Positions 8,828-17,960 are shown, counted from the stretch's first letter. The stretch is 64,000 nt of DNA from Ectobacillus panaciterrae DSM 19096 (GCF_000430785.1 NZ_KE387248.1:1-64000), one strand, 5' to 3'. The notes: a model not told the origin generated them from the sequence alone. Translations and numbers: made by a program.

Positions 8828-8983
8828 TTATTTATATACAAAGAAACCTGCACCTACTCCAAAACAAAATCTAATTGTCTTTTTAAGCCCGTATTTATTA
8901 GCAAATAACATTGCCATAATGTTATTGGGGCCTGGAGTAAAACTAGTAACAAAAACCTATAGCAAAAATGATAATAAAGGCAT
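8828..8983 (-). pseudogene. LysE/RhtB amino-acid exporter, N-terminal fragment
   Basis: The 51-codon frame reads MPLLSFLL, stop, VFVTSFTPGPNNIMAMLFAN and then a KYGLKKTIRFCFGVGAGFF-like segment. This is the hallmark first helix of LysE/RhtB exporters (the FTPGPNN motif). Codon 9 is TAG and the protein ends after the second segment, so about 150 residues are missing. It sits between kbl and the promoter and was probably the first gene of the regulated unit, a likely amino-acid exporter. Confidence 0.8.
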
Positions 8984-9007
8984 ATTGGAGCCCCTTTGTG
9001 ATTTATG

Positions 9008-9034
9008 TTATAATGTTCAAAATGGACATTATAA
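9008..9034. promoter_or_regulatory. Palindromic operator over two divergent -10 boxes
   Basis: TTATAATGT (9008-9016) and ACATTATAA (9026-9034) form a perfect 9-bp inverted repeat. Each arm contains TATAAT, one on each strand. Minus-strand promoter: TTGTAC (9051-9056), a 17-bp spacer and TATAAT (9028-9033), reading toward the LysE remnant and kbl-tdh. Plus-strand candidate: TTGGAG, 18 bp, TATAAT (9009-9014), reading toward the regulator. Binding of the XRE-cupin protein here would repress both; that is inference. Confidence 0.6.
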
Positions 9035-9095
9035 CGATTTCCTTTTTATTGTACAATACGGTCGTTATATTGTAAACTGATTTAGGAGTGTTTTT

Positions 9096-9650
9096 ATGGA
9101 AGAACTAAATCTAATCATTGCAAAAAACTTAAAAGCTTTGAGAGAATATAAAAAATTAAGCCTTGAAAAGGTCGCAGAGATGACTGGAGTAAGCAAAACG
9201 ATGATTGGTCAAATTGAAAGAGGTGAATCAAGTCCTACTATTACAACAATCTCGAAAATTGCACATGGATTAAAAATTTCCTTTTCTTCTTTAATAAATA
9301 GTCCGAAACCAGATGCTAACGTTGTCTTAAAAAGTGAAGTTCAAACACTTTTAGAGGATAACGGAAAGTATCAACTTTATCCTTACTTCTCTTTCCAAGA
9401 TGATAGACGTTTTGAAATATATTCTGTCGAGATAGAAAAAGGTGGGTATCTTAGTTCAGAATCGCACGGAGAGAGAACTGAGGAGTTTTTAACTGTTTTT
9501 GATGGTGAACTAACCGTCCGTGTAAATAACATTGACTATACTATAAAAAATGGTGACTCTATCAGATTCAATGCTGATAGGCCTCATTCATACCATAATT
9601 CGGGAGACACATTAACTCGATTAAGTATGATTATATACTATCCAAATTAA
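9096..9650 (+). CDS. XRE-family regulator with cupin sensor domain (second copy)
   Basis: 184 residues: HTH at about 8-65 (SLEKVAEMTGVSKTMIGQIE) and a cupin domain at about 110-180 (H-x-x-R-TEEFLTVFDGELTV, NGDSIRFNADRPHSY). Divergent from the LysE remnant and kbl-tdh, with a palindrome covering both -10 boxes between them. The obvious role is control of threonine or other amino-acid export and catabolism. Effector unknown. Paralogue of the gene at 2396-2950. Ribosome site TTAGGAGTG. Confidence 0.9.
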   Translation: MEELNLIIAKNLKALREYKKLSLEKVAEMTGVSKTMIGQIERGESSPTITTISKIAHGLKISFSSLINSPKPDANVVLKSEVQTLLEDNGKYQLYPYFSFQDDRRFEIYSVEIEKGGYLSSESHGERTEEFLTVFDGELTVRVNNIDYTIKNGDSIRFNADRPHSYHNSGDTLTRLSMIIYYPN

Positions 9651-9676
9651 AACCCCGTTTTATAAAACGGGGTTTT
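9648..9676. terminator. Bidirectional terminator after XRE-cupin gene
   Basis: AAAACCCCGTTTT / AAAACGGGGTTTT, a 13-bp perfect stem with a 2-base loop, overlapping the stop codon region. Confidence 0.85.
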
Positions 9677-9764
9677 GCTTCTGTTTTTATTTGTGCCTTT
9701 GTAACAATACATTTATAATCTGTCATTGAACAGTCCATGTAGGTTCTATGTCTCTATCAAATGG

Positions 9765-9780
9765 TTTTTGCACCAGAACC
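9765..9780 (-). mobile_element. IS6-family terminal repeat, solo (copy 5)
   Basis: TTTTTGCACCAGAACC, identical to the end at 6513-6528 and in the same orientation. No transposase nearby. With copy 4 it brackets the tdh-kbl and XRE region. Confidence 0.6.
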
Positions 9781-9819
9781 GGAATGGGAATCATTGAAGC
9801 GCAATCTTATAATTTCTTA

Positions 9820-9858
9820 AAAAAAAAGCTGCTTTAGCTTTTAGAGCTAAAACAGCCT
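9820..9858 (-). terminator. Terminator of the sigma-54 activator remnant
   Basis: GCTGTTTTAGC / GCTAAAGCAGC stem followed by nine Ts on the minus strand, just past the stop at 9866. Confidence 0.8.
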
Positions 9859-9865
9859 TCTTCTA

Positions 9866-10848
9866 TTAAAACGAAATATGTTCCGCATTTTCTTTTTCAC
9901 TCATAATTTTTTGATACTTGCAGCTTACAGAAGACTGACTGATTCCGAGCGCCTTTGCAGCCTTGGTCGTCGTCTTATATTGCTTCATCGCCAATACAAT
10001 CAATTGTTCTTCTACGTGATCGAGCGCCTCTTGCAGCGGAATGACCCTTGTGATAACCGGCTTAGTTTTTCGAAAATCATATCCCAGCGCGAGAAATTGA
10101 CTGACAAAATCGGCATCAATCATTTCCTCCTCTGCTGAGACTACCAATCTTTCAATAATATTCTGCAACTCCCTTACATTGCCGGACCATGAATATACTT
10201 CCAGTAAATTGAGAGCATCCGGCGTAAGCTGATAGGTTTTGGTATACTTTTCATTCAGCTGCTGCAGAAAATGAAAGGCAAGTTACAGAAATTTATCAGC
10301 TCCGGTAAAAGCGCCTCTCGTATAACCAAACAATTCGCTTTCCAATAAAGTTTCCGGGATAGCACCGCAGTTAAGCTTCAGGAAAGGTCCTGCAGAACGC
10401 TTTCCTAACTGATGAATGGCTTGGGCAACCACTTCTTTTCCGACACCAGACTCTCCATGAATAAGAACAGTAGAGGAAAAATCGGCTATCTTTTTCGCTT
10501 GATTAATAATACGTTCCATTTTCGGGCTGGCATAGATGAGCTTCTAAAAAAAACGCTCTTGATTTTTGAAGCTGTCCAACTCTCTCTTATATTGTGCTGA
10601 AATCTTTTTCATCTCTTTCAGCTCTGTTTTAAGCCTCGTTGCTTCTGTAATGTCCCTTGAAGCAATGATGATTCTATCAATCTCTCCGCTTTCATTGAAT
10701 ACAGGATTGCCGACAGCAAGAATTTTCCGACCGTGTTTCGTTTCTTGTACAATAGAAATTTTTTTCTTTTTTTCTAATACAAGCCTCGTGACTGAAGGAC
10801 TGAATAATCCTTTATCCTCCAATTCAAAAATATTTTTTCCGAGCAGCT
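9866..10848 (-). pseudogene. Sigma-54-dependent activator (PAS-AAA+-Fis), multiply broken
   Basis: Read downstream, the minus strand gives a PAS domain (GKNIFELEDKGLF ... SRDITEATRL), an in-frame TAG at 10544-10546, and the AAA+ start with Walker A GESGVGKE. The sigma-54 contact loop RGAFTGAD follows, then a stop at 10283-10285. Next come the tail of the AAA+ module (SWSGNVRELQNIIERL) and a Fis-type HTH (TTKAAKALGISQSSVSCKYQ). About 100 residues after GAFTGA, including Walker B, are deleted, and a stop also precedes the PAS segment. Such activators usually control amino-acid catabolism in Bacillus (RocR/BkdR-like). Clearly dead. Confidence 0.85.
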
Positions 10849-10920
10849 ACGATTGTTCATGACTTTGCGAGTCTCGTGGCGCTTAAAGTGAACCAAAAGA
10901 AGGAAGAACAAAAAGTATAG
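10846..10920 (+). pseudogene. Unidentified C-terminal stub
   Basis: A plus-strand frame ends TIVHDFASLVALKVNQKKE before TAG at 10918-10920 and is followed at once by a terminator. It looks like the tail of a gene whose 5' part was lost in the same event that removed the start of the divergent sigma-54 activator. Family not recognised. Confidence 0.3.
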
Positions 10921-10924
10921 AAAA

Positions 10925-10957
10925 AAGAGCTTATCTGCACATGCGAGATAAGCTCTT
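10925..10957. terminator. Bidirectional terminator
   Basis: AAGAGCTTATCT / AGATAAGCTCTT stem with T-rich flanks on both strands. Confidence 0.8.
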
Positions 10958-10962
10958 TCTCT

Positions 10963-11058
10963 TTATACAATACTATTTTTTAACCGCTTCCTCATTTGCT
11001 TGTACATTTCGCTCATTCCCATTTGTTCGTACATGCAAATCGCGGATTCATTAAAAGA
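10963..11058 (-). pseudogene. Possible GNAT acetyltransferase C-terminal fragment
   Basis: The frame reads SFNESAICMYEQMGMSEMYK and continues QMRKRLKNSIV before the stop. N-x-x-A-x-x-x-Y-E-x-M-G is the usual C-terminal pattern of GNAT enzymes. A TAG lies directly upstream and no acetyl-CoA motif is visible. Assignment is tentative. Confidence 0.35.
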
Positions 11059-11122
11059 CTACACTATAAGTCTCAATTCATCGGCGTTTTTCGCAGAGAA
11101 TGCGGAAGCAAATGAACTTTCT

Positions 11123-12313
11123 TCATTCCACACTCCCATCCTTTAAAATATCAAACGCTGCTTGCACAAAAAGGGATTTACCAATCGATAAAGCATCTTC
11201 ATCAATCGTAAAGCGGGGATGATGGTGCGGATAAACAATTCCCTTTTCCTCATTGCGGGCACCGATGAAGAAAAAACAGCCTGGCGCCTTCTGCAGATAC
11301 GCGGAGAAATCTTCTCCGCCCATTGTCGGCGGACAGCGAACTACCTTATCTCTTCCGAACAGCTTCATCGCGGTCTGCTCAATTCGTTCCGTAACCGAAT
11401 CCGTATTCACGACTGGACGATAGCCATATTCAAACTCACAGGAATAAGAAGCACCGTGAGCTTCCGTAATTCCTTTTACAATTTGTTCAATACGCCCGGC
11501 TGTCTGCTTGCGAAGCTCATGTCTCATGCTCCTGATCGTTCCGCTGATTACTGCATTGTCCGGAATGACGTTGTACGCCGTTCCTGCGTGAAATTGCGTT
11601 ACAGATACAACCAGCGGTTCAAACGGATTCGTATTACGTGAAACGATTTGTTGTAAATTTGAAACGATTTGTGTTCCGATAGCGATACTGTCAATTGTCT
11701 CGTGAGGCATGCCCCCGTGACCGCCTTTACCGGAAACCGTAATTGTGAATACATCTGGAGCAGCCATTGCAGTGCCGTAAACAATTCCGATTTTCCCGAC
11801 TTCAATAGGAGACCAAAGATGCGCCCCGATTACATAGTCGACTCCCTCCATTACGCCTGCATCGACCATTTCCTGTGCTCCGCCCGGAAAAATCTCTTCG
11901 GCGTGCTGAAACAAGAACCGCACCTCACCTTGAATCTCATCTTTTCTTTGCGATAACTCCTTTGCCGCTCCAAGCAGGGTCGCTGTATGGCCGTCGTGTC
12001 CGCATGCATGCATTACTCCTGGCTTTTGAGAAATAAACTCAAAGCTGTTTTCCTCTTGAATCGCCAAAGCATCCATATCCGCGCGAATAGCAAGCACCTT
12101 GCCTGATTTTTTTCCAATAAGCCTAGCCATCACGCTGTACTTTGTAGGACGGGAAACTTCCAGATGCGGAAACGACTTAAGAGTTTCATAAACAAATTGT
12201 GAAGTATTAGCTTCTTGATAAGAAAGCTCCGGATTCATATGCAGATATCTTCTCCATTCAACTAATTGCTCTTGTGTGACAGCGCTTCCTTTTACTAAAC
12301 TCACATTATTCAT
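11123..12313 (-). CDS. M20 family metallo-amidohydrolase
   Basis: About 396 residues related to IAA-amino-acid and N-acyl-amino-acid hydrolases. Metal-binding signatures are visible: MHACGHDGHTA (Cys and His ligands), QHAEEIFPGGA (catalytic Glu pair), GAHLW and the late PTMGGEDFSAY and HHHPRF. It hydrolyses an acylated or blocked amino acid; substrate undetermined. It follows pcp by 73 bp at the end of the pyroglutamate operon, which suggests an N-acyl-glutamate or related peptide substrate, an inference. Start is uncertain: ATG at 12313 touches AGAAAGG, GTG at 12304 has better spacing, and the frame opens at 12337. Confidence 0.88.
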   Translation of the reverse strand: MNNVSLVKGSAVTQEQLVEWRRYLHMNPELSYQEANTSQFVYETLKSFPHLEVSRPTKYSVMARLIGKKSGKVLAIRADMDALAIQEENSFEFISQKPGVMHACGHDGHTATLLGAAKELSQRKDEIQGEVRFLFQHAEEIFPGGAQEMVDAGVMEGVDYVIGAHLWSPIEVGKIGIVYGTAMAAPDVFTITVSGKGGHGGMPHETIDSIAIGTQIVSNLQQIVSRNTNPFEPLVVSVTQFHAGTAYNVIPDNAVISGTIRSMRHELRKQTAGRIEQIVKGITEAHGASYSCEFEYGYRPVVNTDSVTERIEQTAMKLFGRDKVVRCPPTMGGEDFSAYLQKAPGCFFFIGARNEEKGIVYPHHHPRFTIDEDALSIGKSLFVQAAFDILKDGSVE

Positions 12314-12385
12314 CCTTTCTATATAAAAATCATCCAACTATTAAAATACATGAAATAATCAGATAATTAAAGGTATTCTAGCTAT

Positions 12386-13033
12386 CTAATGCGTAATTCC
12401 TTCCGTTTCTGTAATATCTTTTTCAACTTCAAGCGCTGTGTGTAATAGAGTTGTAATTCCTTTCGCTAACGCATTAAACGGCATACTGGGTTGACCCGGA
12501 TGATTCGCTGCTTGCTCCGGCAAGTACGGAATGTGAACGAATCCGCCTTTGGCGCCGTTGTTTCCTTGTGATAGAATATGCATCAGCCCATAAAATAAAT
12601 GATTACATACGAACGTTCCAGCAGTATGAGAGACAGAAGCAGGAATACCGGATTCACGCAGCGCTTTTGTAATTGCCTTGATCGGCAGCGTTGACCAATA
12701 AGCAGCAGGGCCATCCTGCACAATCGGAACATCAATCGGTTGATTGCCTTTATTATCCGGGATCCTGGCGTCATCTACATTAATGGCGATTCTCTCAATA
12801 GATACATCCGTCCGTCCTCCTGCTTGCCCGACACAAATGATTAAAGCAGGATTCAATTCTTCTATATATTGCTTCAATAGCTTAATAGATTCTCCAAATA
12901 CTGTCGGAATTTCCTTTGCTGTTACAAGATAACCCTTGATGTTTAATCCGTCAAGCCCCTTCACTGCTTCCCAAGCCGGATTGACGTCTTCTCCGCCGAA
13001 CGGCTCAAACCCGGTAACGAGAATAGATTTCAT
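12386..13033 (-). CDS. pcp: Pyroglutamyl-peptidase I
   Basis: Removes N-terminal pyroglutamate (5-oxoproline) from peptides; cytoplasmic C15 cysteine peptidase. 215 residues, the usual length. The [19 protein letters not shown] opening is diagnostic. The catalytic cysteine lies in [18 protein letters not shown], the Glu in the SIERIAIN region, and the His near [13 protein letters not shown] start at ATG 13033, with AAAGGGGGAAAG just upstream; the longer frame adds 13 unsupported residues. It is placed between transporter-like DUF979 and the M20 gene in the pxp operon, which supplies 5-oxoproline to PxpABC. Confidence 0.95.
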   Translation of the reverse strand: MKSILVTGFEPFGGEDVNPAWEAVKGLDGLNIKGYLVTAKEIPTVFGESIKLLKQYIEELNPALIICVGQAGGRTDVSIERIAINVDDARIPDNKGNQPIDVPIVQDGPAAYWSTLPIKAITKALRESGIPASVSHTAGTFVCNHLFYGLMHILSQGNNGAKGGFVHIPYLPEQAANHPGQPSMPFNALAKGITTLLHTALEVEKDITETEGITH

Positions 13034-13049
13034 TATCTTTCCCCCTTTT

Positions 13050-14012
13050 TTAGAATCTGTAAACAAGCACATACATCAACATCATATTAATAACAAACAC
13101 CCCCACTGCAATCGGCCACTGCGCTTTAATTACTGCGTTTTTGTCCTTCAGCTCCAGCAGCATGGCAGGAACAATGTTAAAGTTGGCGGCCATCGGCGTA
13201 AGAAGCGTCCCGCAATATCCTGCAAACATGCCTAATGCAGCCATGATTGCCGGGTTCCCGCCATGCATTTGGACAATTAACGGAAGGCCGATTCCTCCTG
13301 TAATAACAGCAAATGCCGCAAACGCATTTCCCATTACAATAGTAAATACCATCATGCCTAAGCAATAAGCCAGCACTGCGACAAAAGCATACTGTGTCGG
13401 CAGTACTTCACCGACTAAACCCGCCACTACTTTTCCTACACCTGATTTGGCAAAAATGCCTCCGAGCGCAGCCAGCATTTGCGGCAAAATAACAGCCCAG
13501 CCAACAGCCTGCAATAAACGGCTTCCTTCTTGAACAGGTACAGACCATTTTGCACGCGTAATTGTCATCGCTGCAAAGAAGGCAATTAGCGCACCTAGCG
13601 CAAGCGCGATAAGCGTTACTTTTGCAGGATCAACAAGAAATACCTTGCCGAATTTCACTTTACCAAGCAACAGCGTTCCAACAATCGTAAATAAAGGAAT
13701 GAGAATAGCTGGAAAAAACACCTTATTGTGTAAACGTTCCGCATTGGCTGCACGTTCTGCATCCGGCGCTTCCTGTTCATTTGATTTTGTAACCTTGTTA
13801 AACGCTGCAATCAGTACCATCAAAAGAACGAGACAACCGATGTAAAAAGGAGGAATCATATTGCCGAATAAAAATGTAACGGAGAAAATCCCCCAGAACA
13901 TACTCGAGCCAAGACGATTCGGATGCTGTTTATCCAATGCTACGCGTACGGCTACAAACGCTACAATAATTCCTAAAATATAATAGATTGTATCCATTGT
14001 AATCATCGGCAT
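13050..14012 (-). CDS. DUF979 membrane protein, candidate transporter subunit
   Basis: 320 residues, strongly hydrophobic, about nine membrane spans. Members of this family occur beside DUF969, Pcp and the PxpABC 5-oxoprolinase, but no function is established to my knowledge. It starts one base after the DUF969 stop, behind AGGAGGTAATGTAGC, so the two are almost certainly cotranslated. A two-part permease for 5-oxoproline or pyroglutamyl peptides is the simplest inference. Glycine-rich helices and conserved [16 protein letters not shown] near the C-terminus recall ion-transporter-like permeases. Confidence 0.85.
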   Translation of the reverse strand: MPMITMDTIYYILGIIVAFVAVRVALDKQHPNRLGSSMFWGIFSVTFLFGNMIPPFYIGCLVLLMVLIAAFNKVTKSNEQEAPDAERAANAERLHNKVFFPAILIPLFTIVGTLLLGKVKFGKVFLVDPAKVTLIALALGALIAFFAAMTITRAKWSVPVQEGSRLLQAVGWAVILPQMLAALGGIFAKSGVGKVVAGLVGEVLPTQYAFVAVLAYCLGMMVFTIVMGNAFAAFAVITGGIGLPLIVQMHGGNPAIMAALGMFAGYCGTLLTPMAANFNIVPAMLLELKDKNAVIKAQWPIAVGVFVINMMLMYVLVYRF

Positions 14013-14013
14013 G

Positions 14014-14715
14014 CTACATTACCTCCTTTTTTTGCGTTTGTTTGAAAGGCTGGCTCATCGCACGCGTGATACGTTTATCTAAACGATAAAAACGAGTCCA
14101 ACTGATGAAAAAGGCTGCGAGTGCAGTCGGCAGTCCCCAAAGCGCCATATCCCATACGCCTACATTCATACCGACAGAGTCAAAAAATCCTTTCATCAGC
14201 AAAATGGCACCCGTTGCGATGAAAATGTCTTCACCGAAAAACCAACCCGTATTTTCAGCCGCAGCTGCATGAGCTTTAATATCATCCCTCAGCCTATCCG
14301 GCACCTCACCATAACGAGCTTGCGCCGCCCCTTCTGCCATCGGAGCAATAAGAGGACGCACAGTTTGCGCATGCCCCCCGATATTCAACCCGATTGCTGC
14401 AGATGCTTCTCGAATAAACAAATAAGAAAGCAGTACACGGCCCGCTGTAGCTCCCTTTGCTTTTTTTATCAATTTCTCAGCCTGCTCTTTCAACCCGTAT
14501 CGTTCCAAAATGCCGATGACAGGCAGCGTAAGCAAAATCGGCATGGACATATAACGATTTTCTATAAAGAACTTTCCAAACATCGTCATCACTTCTTCAA
14601 AAGACATACCGGACACCATTCCAGTTACAATGCCGGCTGCCATCACAACAAGCAGCGTGTTAAAACGGAATAAGAAGCCTGCGGCAACAATCAAAACCCC
14701 TATCAGCTTAATCAT
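14014..14715 (-). CDS. DUF969 membrane protein, candidate transporter subunit
   Basis: 233 residues with about six membrane spans. A conserved central segment, [20 protein letters not shown] followed by [12 protein letters not shown], contains charged and polar residues within hydrophobic surroundings, as in a transport or ion-coupling site. The ATG overlaps the pxpA stop by 4 bp, and DUF979 follows with a one-base gap. Always paired with DUF979 in the contexts I know. Function inferred only from this context. Confidence 0.85.
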   Translation of the reverse strand: MIKLIGVLIVAAGFLFRFNTLLVVMAAGIVTGMVSGMSFEEVMTMFGKFFIENRYMSMPILLTLPVIGILERYGLKEQAEKLIKKAKGATAGRVLLSYLFIREASAAIGLNIGGHAQTVRPLIAPMAEGAAQARYGEVPDRLRDDIKAHAAAAENTGWFFGEDIFIATGAILLMKGFFDSVGMNVGVWDMALWGLPTALAAFFISWTRFYRLDKRITRAMSQPFKQTQKKEVM

Positions 14716-15488
14716 TTTTTCTCTCCCCTTTCAACTCGTAAAGATTGAACGATAATCCCTTGTTGCTTTAATGTGTTTCGCATCTCTTTCACAAACGTAA
14801 GTGCATGCGGACCATCACCGTGAATACAAATCGTATCGGCACAAATCGGAATCTCTATTCCGTCAATGGTCCCTGCTTTCCCTTCATGAATCATGCGAAC
14901 AATCTGCAAAACCGCATCTTCGGCATTTGTAATAAGAGCATCTGAACGGCTTCTGTTCGTTAAGCTTCCATCTGCCCGATACGTTCGGTCTGCAAAGGCC
15001 TCCTGAGCCGTGCGCAATCCAATTTGTTTTCCGGCTTCTACAAGCATACTGCCAGACAAACCATATAAAATTAAATGCCTGTCCACTTTGTATACAGCCT
15101 CTGCAATAGCACGAGCAATCTCCATGTCTTTTGCCGCCATGTTATAAAGAGCCCCATGCGGCTTTACATGATTCATTTTCCCTCCTTCCGCTTGAACGAA
15201 AGCTTGCAAAGCACCAATTTGATACACAATCAAGTTATATACTTCATCTCGTGAAACTTTCATAGCGCGGCGCCCGAAACCGTTTAAATCGGGCAGTCCG
15301 GGATGAGCGCCAATCGCAACACGCTTTTGCAGCGCCAGCCCAACAGTTCTTCTCATTACATTAGGATCACCTGCATGAAAGCCGCAAGCGATATTGACAG
15401 ATGACACATAGTCAAACAGCTCTTCATCATTGCCAATTTTGTAAGCTCCAAAGCTCTCCCCTGCGTCACAATTCAAATCAATGTACAT
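14712..15488 (-). CDS. pxpA: 5-oxoprolinase subunit A (LamB/YcsF family)
   Basis: 258 residues. The opening [20 protein letters not shown], then [21 protein letters not shown] and VKPHGALYN motifs, define the family and carry its likely metal- or substrate-binding His/Asp residues. With PxpB and PxpC it forms the ATP-dependent prokaryotic 5-oxoprolinase, which opens 5-oxoproline to glutamate. The gene lies 15 bp after pxpC and overlaps DUF969. B. subtilis YcsF is the homologue. Confidence 0.94.
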   Translation of the reverse strand: MYIDLNCDAGESFGAYKIGNDEELFDYVSSVNIACGFHAGDPNVMRRTVGLALQKRVAIGAHPGLPDLNGFGRRAMKVSRDEVYNLIVYQIGALQAFVQAEGGKMNHVKPHGALYNMAAKDMEIARAIAEAVYKVDRHLILYGLSGSMLVEAGKQIGLRTAQEAFADRTYRADGSLTNRSRSDALITNAEDAVLQIVRMIHEGKAGTIDGIEIPICADTICIHGDGPHALTFVKEMRNTLKQQGIIVQSLRVERGEKK

Positions 15489-15503
15489 GTTCTTCCTCCT
15501 TTA

Positions 15504-16487
15504 TCACTGCAGCAATATCATTTTTTTGAGACAAGCAAAATAGCTTTCACGCTCTATATATAATCGCTGCGCTTCCTGTATCGTCGCTTCCGAAAACCTG
15601 ATTCTCTCCCCAGGCCGCATTTGTCCAAGCAAGGGGAGGTCAACAGAGATAACCGTTCCGATTCTTGGGTATCCTCCTGTCGTTTGGCAATCTGCTAATA
15701 GAATAATAGGTTTGCCGTCTGGCGGAACCTGAATGACCCCTTCCGTTACGGCATCTGACAATATGTCACGCGGCTGACGGAGTGCTAAAGCTTCTCCTTC
15801 CGTTCTATATCCCATACGATTTGCGTCTCGTGAAATAGTATATGAGTCATTCCAAAAGAGTCTCTGCGATTCTTCTGTAAACTGTTCATACTCACAGCCT
15901 CTCAAAACTCGAATCGAAGTAAGTTCTCTTTTTTCAGTAAAAGGAGAGAACACGCCCCACGTGGCTGCCATTTTTCCATCCTTCAGCAGCTCTTGCCGCT
16001 GATTCATCGCCCAAACGCCAGGTGTGCCTGTCTGGAGAATGTCTCCTTTTCTTAAGACACGTCCGTCTGTTCCGCCTATCCTTCCTTGTATATATGTGCT
16101 GCGGCTGTTCATAACTCGCGGAACATTAAGCCCTCCAGCAAATGCAATATACGCCCGGCAGCCGGAACGGATGGATCGAATCGACAAAGTTGCTCCTTTC
16201 CTTGCTGCAACCGGCCTCCATAAGGGCACAATCCGATCATCCATGATAGCCTCCACATCTGCACCGCATACTGCAAATAAAACTGTTTCATGAAAATGAA
16301 GTTTCAAGCCGGCCATTATACTTTCCAAACAAGCTTCACCTTCCGCATTTCCTGCCAAGAGGTTGGCCGTTCGAAAAGAAAATGAATCTAATGCACCGCT
16401 TGTACTCACACCATATTGCCGATATCCTCTTCTCCCAGCATCTTGTATTGTTGTGAACATGCCGGGATGAATAATCTCTATGCTCAT
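15504..16487 (-). CDS. pxpC: 5-oxoprolinase subunit C (KipA-like, biotin-dependent carboxyltransferase fold)
   Basis: 327 residues of the urea-amidolyase C-terminal-like family. Visible signatures are IHPGMFTTIQDAGRRGYRQY at the N-terminus, GALDSFSFRTANLLAGN, NRMGYRTEG, and PPDGKPIILLADCQTTGGYP. It partners PxpB; in B. subtilis the pair is KipA/KipI, once studied as regulators of the sporulation kinase KinA. Its ATG overlaps the pxpB stop (16484-16487). Confidence 0.94.
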   Translation of the reverse strand: MSIEIIHPGMFTTIQDAGRRGYRQYGVSTSGALDSFSFRTANLLAGNAEGEACLESIMAGLKLHFHETVLFAVCGADVEAIMDDRIVPLWRPVAARKGATLSIRSIRSGCRAYIAFAGGLNVPRVMNSRSTYIQGRIGGTDGRVLRKGDILQTGTPGVWAMNQRQELLKDGKMAATWGVFSPFTEKRELTSIRVLRGCEYEQFTEESQRLFWNDSYTISRDANRMGYRTEGEALALRQPRDILSDAVTEGVIQVPPDGKPIILLADCQTTGGYPRIGTVISVDLPLLGQMRPGERIRFSEATIQEAQRLYIERESYFACLKKMILLQ

Positions 16488-17191
16488 ATGTCACATTCCT
16501 TCCAGTTGTCGAACGCTTCTTCGGTTATAGGGACAAAACGTAAGTATGTGCCCGCTTGCAAAAGGGTTGGCTCATCGCACTCCGGCTGAAACAAGGCTAA
16601 CGGCGTCCGCCCGATAATATTCCACCCTCCCGGCGTTTCTAGCGAATAAATACCGGTCTGGCTGCCGCCGATTCCGACAGAACCGGATGGAACGCGCAGT
16701 CGCGGCGTTCTTCTTCTAGGAGCGGCGATTTCCTTCGGCATACCTCCTAAATACGGAAAACCAGGGGCAAATCCGAGCATATATACTAAATACAGCGGTT
16801 CGCTATGAAATCGTATAACCTCTTCCTTGCTAAGTCCGTTATAAGACGCGACATCCTCCAAGTCAGGTCCGTAATCTCCTCCGTAACAAACTGGAATTGA
16901 TACGATTTCTTCTTCTTTCGGAAGTACCGGCTCTACCTTTTCCGCAATAGAAGAAAGATAAGTACACACAAACTCATAAGGATTTGTTCTTTTACCGTGA
17001 AGTTTTATAAGCAAATACGGATTGTAGAATACTGTTACCGATGTATAAGACGGGACACATTCAATCATGCCGGGAAACGAACCGGCTTTTAAATATTGAA
17101 AAACAGCTTGCACCTTTCCGTACGTTTCCAAGCAAACTTTCTCTCCAAAGGAAATACTCACAGCAGCATCCCCCAACGGTTTCATCAACAT
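16484..17191 (-). CDS. pxpB: 5-oxoprolinase subunit B (KipI-like)
   Basis: About 235 residues of the allophanate-hydrolase subunit 1 family. LYMLGFAPGFPYLGGMP and PRRRTPRLRVPSGSVGIGG are the conserved core; GGWNIIGRTPLALFQP follows. Acts with PxpA and PxpC to hydrolyse 5-oxoproline with ATP. Start taken at ATG 17191 behind GGAGAGGGAAAGAG; a further in-frame ATG at 17209 is possible. The 5' end overlaps the iclR stop, showing cotranscription with the regulator. Confidence 0.93.
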   Translation of the reverse strand: MLMKPLGDAAVSISFGEKVCLETYGKVQAVFQYLKAGSFPGMIECVPSYTSVTVFYNPYLLIKLHGKRTNPYEFVCTYLSSIAEKVEPVLPKEEEIVSIPVCYGGDYGPDLEDVASYNGLSKEEVIRFHSEPLYLVYMLGFAPGFPYLGGMPKEIAAPRRRTPRLRVPSGSVGIGGSQTGIYSLETPGGWNIIGRTPLALFQPECDEPTLLQAGTYLRFVPITEEAFDNWKECDI

Positions 17192-17949
17192 CTCTCTTTC
17201 CCTCTCCATCCAAGGTCTCTGGAAATTGCATACGCTGCTTGCCGAACGCTTTGTATGAAACGCGGCATATTTTCTTCGGTGTAATGCGCTTCTACCCCCG
17301 ATATGCTTAATCCCGCAACAACTGTACCGTCACTTGCAAAAATAGGACAGGCAATAGCTGCCGAATGATTTTCAAGCTCCGAATAACTGATTGCATACCC
17401 TTTTTCTCTCGTCTCTTCCAGCATTGTTTCTAATGTACTTCGCTCAGTAATCGTCCCCTTGGCATAGGGAACCATATCCGCCTCATCGAGAAATTGCGTT
17501 TGCTGTTCTTTCGGCAAATAAGCCAACAGAATACGGGGACATGCTCCGGCATACAACGGTGCTCGTCTTCCCATCGCTGTATACACACGAACAGACTGTA
17601 CCCCCTCCAGCTTATCGATGTAAACTGCTTCATTGCCGTCACGAACAATGAGATTCACCGCTTCTCCAAGCTCATCACGAAGCTTTTTCATATGCGCGCG
17701 TGCAATCTTCGGCAAATCCAGACGCTCTGAAACCAATTGTCCGAAGCGCAAAAATAAAAGTCCGAGCGTATATTTTCCTTCTTCTGTCCTCTCTAAAAAC
17801 CCCATCTCTTCGAGCGACCCTGCCAATCTATGAACAGACGTTTTAGGAATGCCCGAAAGCTCCGTCATTTCATGCAGTGTCAAGTATTCATGATTATAAA
17901 ACAAATGAAGCACATCCATTGATTTTACGATTGTCTTGTTACGGCTCAT
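17185..17949 (-). CDS. IclR-family regulator of the pyroglutamate operon
   Basis: About 254 residues. Winged HTH at roughly 5-65 (LTLHEMTELSGIPKTSVHRL) and an IclR effector domain (about 75-250, including VNLIVRDGNEAVYIDKLEG, GACPRILLAYLP and AIACPIF). First gene of the pxp operon; the B. subtilis counterpart is KipR beside kipI-kipA. The ATG at 17949 follows GGAGG at a good distance; the longer frame would run through the palindrome at 17961-17975, which is more likely its operator. Confidence 0.92.
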   Translation of the reverse strand: MSRNKTIVKSMDVLHLFYNHEYLTLHEMTELSGIPKTSVHRLAGSLEEMGFLERTEEGKYTLGLLFLRFGQLVSERLDLPKIARAHMKKLRDELGEAVNLIVRDGNEAVYIDKLEGVQSVRVYTAMGRRAPLYAGACPRILLAYLPKEQQTQFLDEADMVPYAKGTITERSTLETMLEETREKGYAISYSELENHSAAIACPIFASDGTVVAGLSISGVEAHYTEENMPRFIQSVRQAAYAISRDLGWRGKERC

Positions 17950-17960
17950 AATATCCTCCG

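Noticed and set aside
8905-8925. Possible sigma-54 (-24/-12) promoter TGGCAATGTTATTTGCT before kbl
   Set aside because: The GG-GC spacing is one base too long and the bases encode the conserved LysE segment NIMAMLFAN.
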